Under the pieces are notes generated by a model. It ran no database searches. It was given only the letters and a program-made list of their open reading frames with translations, and was not told the DNA's origin. Of a stretch of DNA of 36,141 bases, positions 33,135 through 36,141 are shown piece after piece. The number at the start of each line of letters is the position of its first letter. Within the stretch, counting starts at the first letter, position 1. Source of the stretch: Promethearchaeota archaeon (GTDB taxonomy: Archaea; Asgardarchaeota; Lokiarchaeia; Sigynarchaeales; SOKP01); the NCBI GenBank assembly GCA_030605085.1, contig JAUWBH010000042.1, positions 1 through 36,141 of the forward strand, written 5' to 3'. The position numbers and the translations under genes are program-made.

Positions 33135-33221
33135 ATGGGTCGATTCGTTTTACATTGTGATTTGGATAGTTTCTTTACATTTATTAGGAAGATTTATCAA
33201 CTTTCGTATAATCTTTATTAA
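33135..33221 (+). pseudogene. Stray copy of the dinB 5' end
   Basis: About 155 bases upstream of dinB, an ATG opens MGRFVLHCDLDSFFTFIRKI and stops after 28 codons. The first 14 residues match the start of DinB (MNRFILHCDLDSFYASVE), including the two metal-binding Asp of the polymerase. Similarity ends abruptly after SFF. At DNA level the copies differ at many third positions (for example GATTTGGATAG against GACTTAGATAG). It is therefore an old duplicate or the remnant of a second Y-family polymerase gene. The rest of the 32989-33289 gap shows only AT-rich sequence. Confidence 0.75.
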
Positions 33222-33289
33222 TTCAATGTACTCTAATCTTATAAATTGAATTTTTTAATATTGCACTTATAAACCGAAAAAAGATTTAC

Positions 33290-34372
33290 ATGAACAGATT
33301 CATTTTACATTGCGACTTAGATAGTTTTTACGCTTCTGTTGAGGTTCGAGCCAATCCAGAACATAAGGGAAAGCCCGTAATAGTAGGCGCAGATCCCAAA
33401 GAAGGAAAAGGTAGAGGCGTGGTATTAACTTGCTCTTACGAAGCGCGAAAATTTGGATTGCATTCTGGTATGCCTATATCAAAAGCGTACAAGTTATGCC
33501 CTCATGGAACGTATTTAAAACCAACTTTTAAAAAATATTCAGAGGCTTCTAATAAAGTAATGGACATTTTAAAAAAACAAGGTCCTTTATTCCAACAAGT
33601 AGGGATTGACGAGGCGTATTTAGATATATCGGATATCTGTTCAGATGATGTGGACGTAAGGTTTCTTATCGAAAAAATAAGAAAAGAAGTATACGAAAAA
33701 GTGGGCATTACAATCTCAGTTGGGTGCGCTCATACTAAATCTTTAGCTAAAATCGCGTCGGGGACGGCAAAACCTAATGGAATAACACTATTTCAACCGG
33801 AAAACTTTAAGGAATATTTAAAAGATCTAGATATTACTCGTATTCCAGGAATAGGAAAAAAATCCAAAATTTACTATCATAAAAAAGGGATAACAAAAAT
33901 TGGAGATATAATTAACATTCCACTTCATAAAATGATTGAAAAATTCGGAAAACACGGTAAATGGGTATGGGATGTAGCACATGGCTTGAGTAATAGTAAG
34001 ATAAGCAAAACCCAAAAAATAAGGAATTCTATTAGCAAAGAAATAACTTTCATTAGAGATACAAATAATTTTAAATTAATTTTGCTAAAACTATTTCAAC
34101 TTAATGAATTAATTAATGCAAAAATTAAAAAGAAGAATTTTTTCTATCGCACCATTACATTAAAAATTAGACTCAGTAACTATTCTACTTATACACGTTC
34201 AAGAACATTTGATTTTTCAATTCAAGATAAAGATGTCTCTATGAAAACAATTCTAAAGCTATTTGAAGAATTTTATAAACAGAATAAGGAAATTAGATTG
34301 ATAGGTATAAAATTTTCTAACTTAATAGCAAATCTTAAAAATAAACAATTAAAAATAATAAATTTTGTGTAA
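33290..34372 (+). CDS. dinB: DNA polymerase IV (Y-family translesion polymerase)
   Basis: A 360-residue Y-family polymerase that copies past damaged bases. Metal ligands are in HCDLDSFYASVE (D9, D11) and QVGIDEAYLDISD (Asp-Glu near 105). PVIVGADPKEGKGRGVVLTCSYEARKFG and the ACT-like ISVGCAHTKSLAKIASGTAKP are typical. The thumb HhH is DITRIPGIGKKSKIYYHKKG, and the little-finger domain follows (KEITFIRDTNN onward). Length fits Dpo4/DinB. No clear PCNA-binding (PIP) peptide is seen at the C-terminus, which ends KQLKIINFV. ATG start; an upstream fragment repeats its first codons. Confidence 0.95.
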   Translation: MNRFILHCDLDSFYASVEVRANPEHKGKPVIVGADPKEGKGRGVVLTCSYEARKFGLHSGMPISKAYKLCPHGTYLKPTFKKYSEASNKVMDILKKQGPLFQQVGIDEAYLDISDICSDDVDVRFLIEKIRKEVYEKVGITISVGCAHTKSLAKIASGTAKPNGITLFQPENFKEYLKDLDITRIPGIGKKSKIYYHKKGITKIGDIINIPLHKMIEKFGKHGKWVWDVAHGLSNSKISKTQKIRNSISKEITFIRDTNNFKLILLKLFQLNELINAKIKKKNFFYRTITLKIRLSNYSTYTRSRTFDFSIQDKDVSMKTILKLFEEFYKQNKEIRLIGIKFSNLIANLKNKQLKIINFV

Positions 34373-34490
34373 ATTGGATAACAAAATCATAAGAATTAAA
34401 TTATCAAATTTAGAAAAAAATCTTAAGGCTAAACAAACCAATCTAAAGTTTTTTATAACTGTTTAAAAAGAGGATAATTTTTAATTTTAT

Positions 34491-35432
34491 TCAATCAGTT
34501 TTAATTGAAAAAAATTGATTTCTAATAAAGTCAGCTACTTCGTCATGAAGGATGTTGTTAGTAGAGAGAATGCCTGGGGCCCTTAATATACACTTATTTC
34601 CTTCGAATTTCAGGCGTTCTTCGTCTAAATCTGTTACTTTGCCTCCAGCTTCTCTCACTAGCAATTCTCCAGGACAAAAATCCCACGAATATGCTTGAAG
34701 GCCAATAATTGGTTTTATATATATATCGGAGCTACCGTCTGCCACCATGCAGAATTTTGCCATACTATCCATTTGAACTCTATTAGATTCTTTTATTCCA
34801 ATCTTTTCAGCAAATTGTACTACCCATGGTAAATTGTAGTGTAACGATTCGCACAACCGAGCATTTTTTATATCGTTTTGATTGCTAACATTTATAGGCA
34901 TAAAAGGTCTCCCTCCGTAGGATGCTTTTGCTCCTTGACCTATTTCTGCTGAAAAGATAGCAAGTCCTTTTTCATTATAGTTTGGTACCGCAATAGCGCA
35001 TATCTTTGGATCCGAGTCAACTAATAAACTTATTCCAATTGCGTACGACAATCCCTCTTGGAATCCTATTGTGCCATCGACAGGATCAACTGTCCATTGA
35101 CGATTCGAATAGCGTCCACGATAATTTAAAGTCGTTTTTATATCGGTTATATCATCAAGATCTAATCCTTTATAACATTTTTTAATCATACTCTCTGCTT
35201 TCTTGTGAATAAGTCCACTTTCACTTTCTTCTGCAATAATTTGATCTTCAAGAAATTTTTCTTTTAATTTATCTATTATAAATATTTGAGAAGTAAAATC
35301 TGCCAAAGTAGTTAGAGATTTATCTTTTTTCTTAAATGATTCAAATCCTTCTTTCCTAAACCACTCTACGATCTCAGAAGCTTTAACGACAAGCTCGATT
35401 GCCGTAAATATTTCCTTATTGTATTCTGACAT
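34491..35432 (-). CDS. Inositol monophosphatase-family phosphatase (Hal2/CysQ-like)
   Basis: A 313-residue lithium-sensitive-type phosphatase of the IMPase superfamily. Metal ligands: SLTTLADF (Asp45), IIAEESE (Glu69-Glu70), WTVDPVDGTIGF (Asp116, Asp119) and YSWDFCPGELLVREAGG (Asp near 248). The WTVDPVDGTxGF form and the length above 300 point to 3'(2'),5'-bisphosphate nucleotidase (Hal2) rather than short IMPases of about 260 residues, although fructose-bisphosphatase activity is frequent in archaeal members. The ATG start is at 35432. It is 46 bases downstream of the longin-like gene on the same strand, a probable operon. Confidence 0.88.
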   Translation of the reverse strand: MSEYNKEIFTAIELVVKASEIVEWFRKEGFESFKKKDKSLTTLADFTSQIFIIDKLKEKFLEDQIIAEESESGLIHKKAESMIKKCYKGLDLDDITDIKTTLNYRGRYSNRQWTVDPVDGTIGFQEGLSYAIGISLLVDSDPKICAIAVPNYNEKGLAIFSAEIGQGAKASYGGRPFMPINVSNQNDIKNARLCESLHYNLPWVVQFAEKIGIKESNRVQMDSMAKFCMVADGSSDIYIKPIIGLQAYSWDFCPGELLVREAGGKVTDLDEERLKFEGNKCILRAPGILSTNNILHDEVADFIRNQFFSIKTD

Positions 35433-35478
35433 TATTTATATCACCTTGAAATATTTTTTCCTATTATAGTCAAGAATT

Positions 35479-35874
35479 TTAAAAAATTTTTGAAATCTTC
35501 TCTTCTAACGAATTGGCGATTTCTTTTTTAAAATTAGCGAAGATACTAATATCCCCCTTCCAATTGTCTAATAAATCCGTCGTATACTGTTGAAAAAAAT
35601 TTTTAGCTATATTTTCTAATTCTCGCATAACTTTTTTTGTTTTAACTTTTTCTGAAGAGGTCGCAATAAATAAAACATCATTTTTTTTCAAAATGCTAAA
35701 ACGCATATCACTCACTTCTAAATTTGACATGCCACCTTTAGAGAAACCTTCTGCATACGAATTTAATGCAGTCATAACCATTCCAAAAGCTTGATCATCA
35801 ACTTTTTTAGTTTCAGAATTTAAAACAGTGAGACCGTCCTTGAGAATCCAGAGATTTTGCAGAATCTTTACCAA
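35479..35874 (-). CDS. Longin/roadblock-like domain protein
   Basis: A 131-residue protein with the order strand-strand (LQNLWILKDGLTVLN), helix (DDQAFGMVMTALNSYAEGF), strands (LEVSDMRFSILKKNDVLFIATSS) and a long helix (VKTKKVMRELENIAKNFFQQY). That is the longin fold rather than classical roadblock, and similar to small longin proteins that Asgard genomes encode in number. In eukaryotes longin domains occur in SNAREs and GTPase regulators. No membrane anchor or SNARE helix is present. The GTG/ATG choice is not in doubt: the ATG at 35874 precedes a short aliphatic strand. Confidence 0.7.
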   Translation of the reverse strand: MVKILQNLWILKDGLTVLNSETKKVDDQAFGMVMTALNSYAEGFSKGGMSNLEVSDMRFSILKKNDVLFIATSSEKVKTKKVMRELENIAKNFFQQYTTDLLDNWKGDISIFANFKKEIANSLEEKISKIF

Positions 35875-36141
35875 CTATAACCACTTTTTAAAAAATACTT
35901 AATTATATTCTTATTCCTATATCTCAATAATTTAAAAAAATAATTGATTAAGTTAAAATTTTTCATTTTTTTTTATTTTGTACTATTTTTACAACTATTC
36001 GATTAATTCCTATATTTTGTGTATAAGTAAATATTATTTTTATTAATAAAAATAGATACTACGCCTCTAAGTTGTAATTACACTCAATTTATAACTTTGT
36101 TTTATTTTATTTTTTTTGCTCATACTAAAAGTATAGGAATT
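35875..36141. other. AT-rich right-end intergenic stretch
   Basis: This holds the promoter region of the longin-like gene (minus strand), long T runs and, near the very end, ATACT-AAA-AGTAT (about 36122-36134), a short perfect dyad. No ORF of coding character is present. Confidence 0.35.

Overview
This 36.1-kb, strongly AT-rich window looks like chromosome from an Asgard (Promethearchaeota, most likely Loki-type) archaeon. The clearest markers are a lokiactin running off the left edge, a Ras/Rab-like small GTPase with a zinc ribbon, a roadblock/LC7 protein, a longin/roadblock-like protein and two leucine-rich-repeat proteins. Archaeal housekeeping genes sit among them: rpoK, a Hef-type helicase-nuclease, a tRNA with introns, TldD/TldE, DinB and archaeal NadC. 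There is no rRNA, CRISPR array, complete insertion sequence or phage module.

Layout. 1-4.5 kb: lokiactin (-), an SDS22-like LRR protein, a GNAT acetyltransferase, a winged-helix-like protein and rpoK. 4.6-4.8 kb: tRNA-Val(CAC) on the minus strand, interrupted twice, in the anticodon loop and in the T-loop. 4.9-10 kb: Hef, the small GTPase, a UDP-glucuronate decarboxylase-like gene whose frame is broken by a 31-nt insertion, and a DUF1616-like membrane-anchored protein. 10-18 kb: tldE (pmbA) and tldD, normally neighbours in archaea, flank a duplicated cassette of a radical SAM/SPASM enzyme and a 48-residue peptide, plus a sulfatase and an LRR gene on the opposite strand. 18-21 kb: a DUF1922 zinc ribbon and a phosphate transport set (PhoU-like, PiT permease, PhoU-like). 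21-24.7 kb: purB-purM-pfkB in a tight run. 24.7-30 kb: CPBP protease, metallophosphoesterase, lipocalin-like protein, roadblock protein, a dehydrogenase remnant, an alpha/beta hydrolase and nadC. 30-36 kb: NikR-like regulator with a dyad operator, TIM-barrel epimerase-like protein, ABC-2-like membrane protein, class II aldolase, dinB (with a stray copy of its 5' end upstream), an inositol-phosphatase-family enzyme and a longin-like protein.

Two things stand out. First, the 11.7-15.3 kb cassette has the layout of an undescribed archaeal RiPP system. Two peptide genes, not in standard ORF lists, share 29 of their first 31 residues but only 7 of their last 17. Both keep a C-x7-C pair. They lie just downstream of a maturase with an RRE-like N-terminus, a CxxxCxxC cluster motif and a SPASM domain. 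The second maturase copy is reduced to a decayed C-terminal fragment. TldD/TldE, known to remove a leader in microcin B17 maturation, bracket the locus. Second, removing exactly 31 nt from the epimerase gene restores the family sequence across the break, and the insert folds as a hairpin with a bulge at a frame-restoring junction. This makes a spliced mini-intron in a protein gene a serious possibility, and the nearby tRNA with two introns shows the genome needs splicing endonuclease activity.

All calls come from reading the sequence and recalling family motifs; no database search, alignment program or folding program was run.
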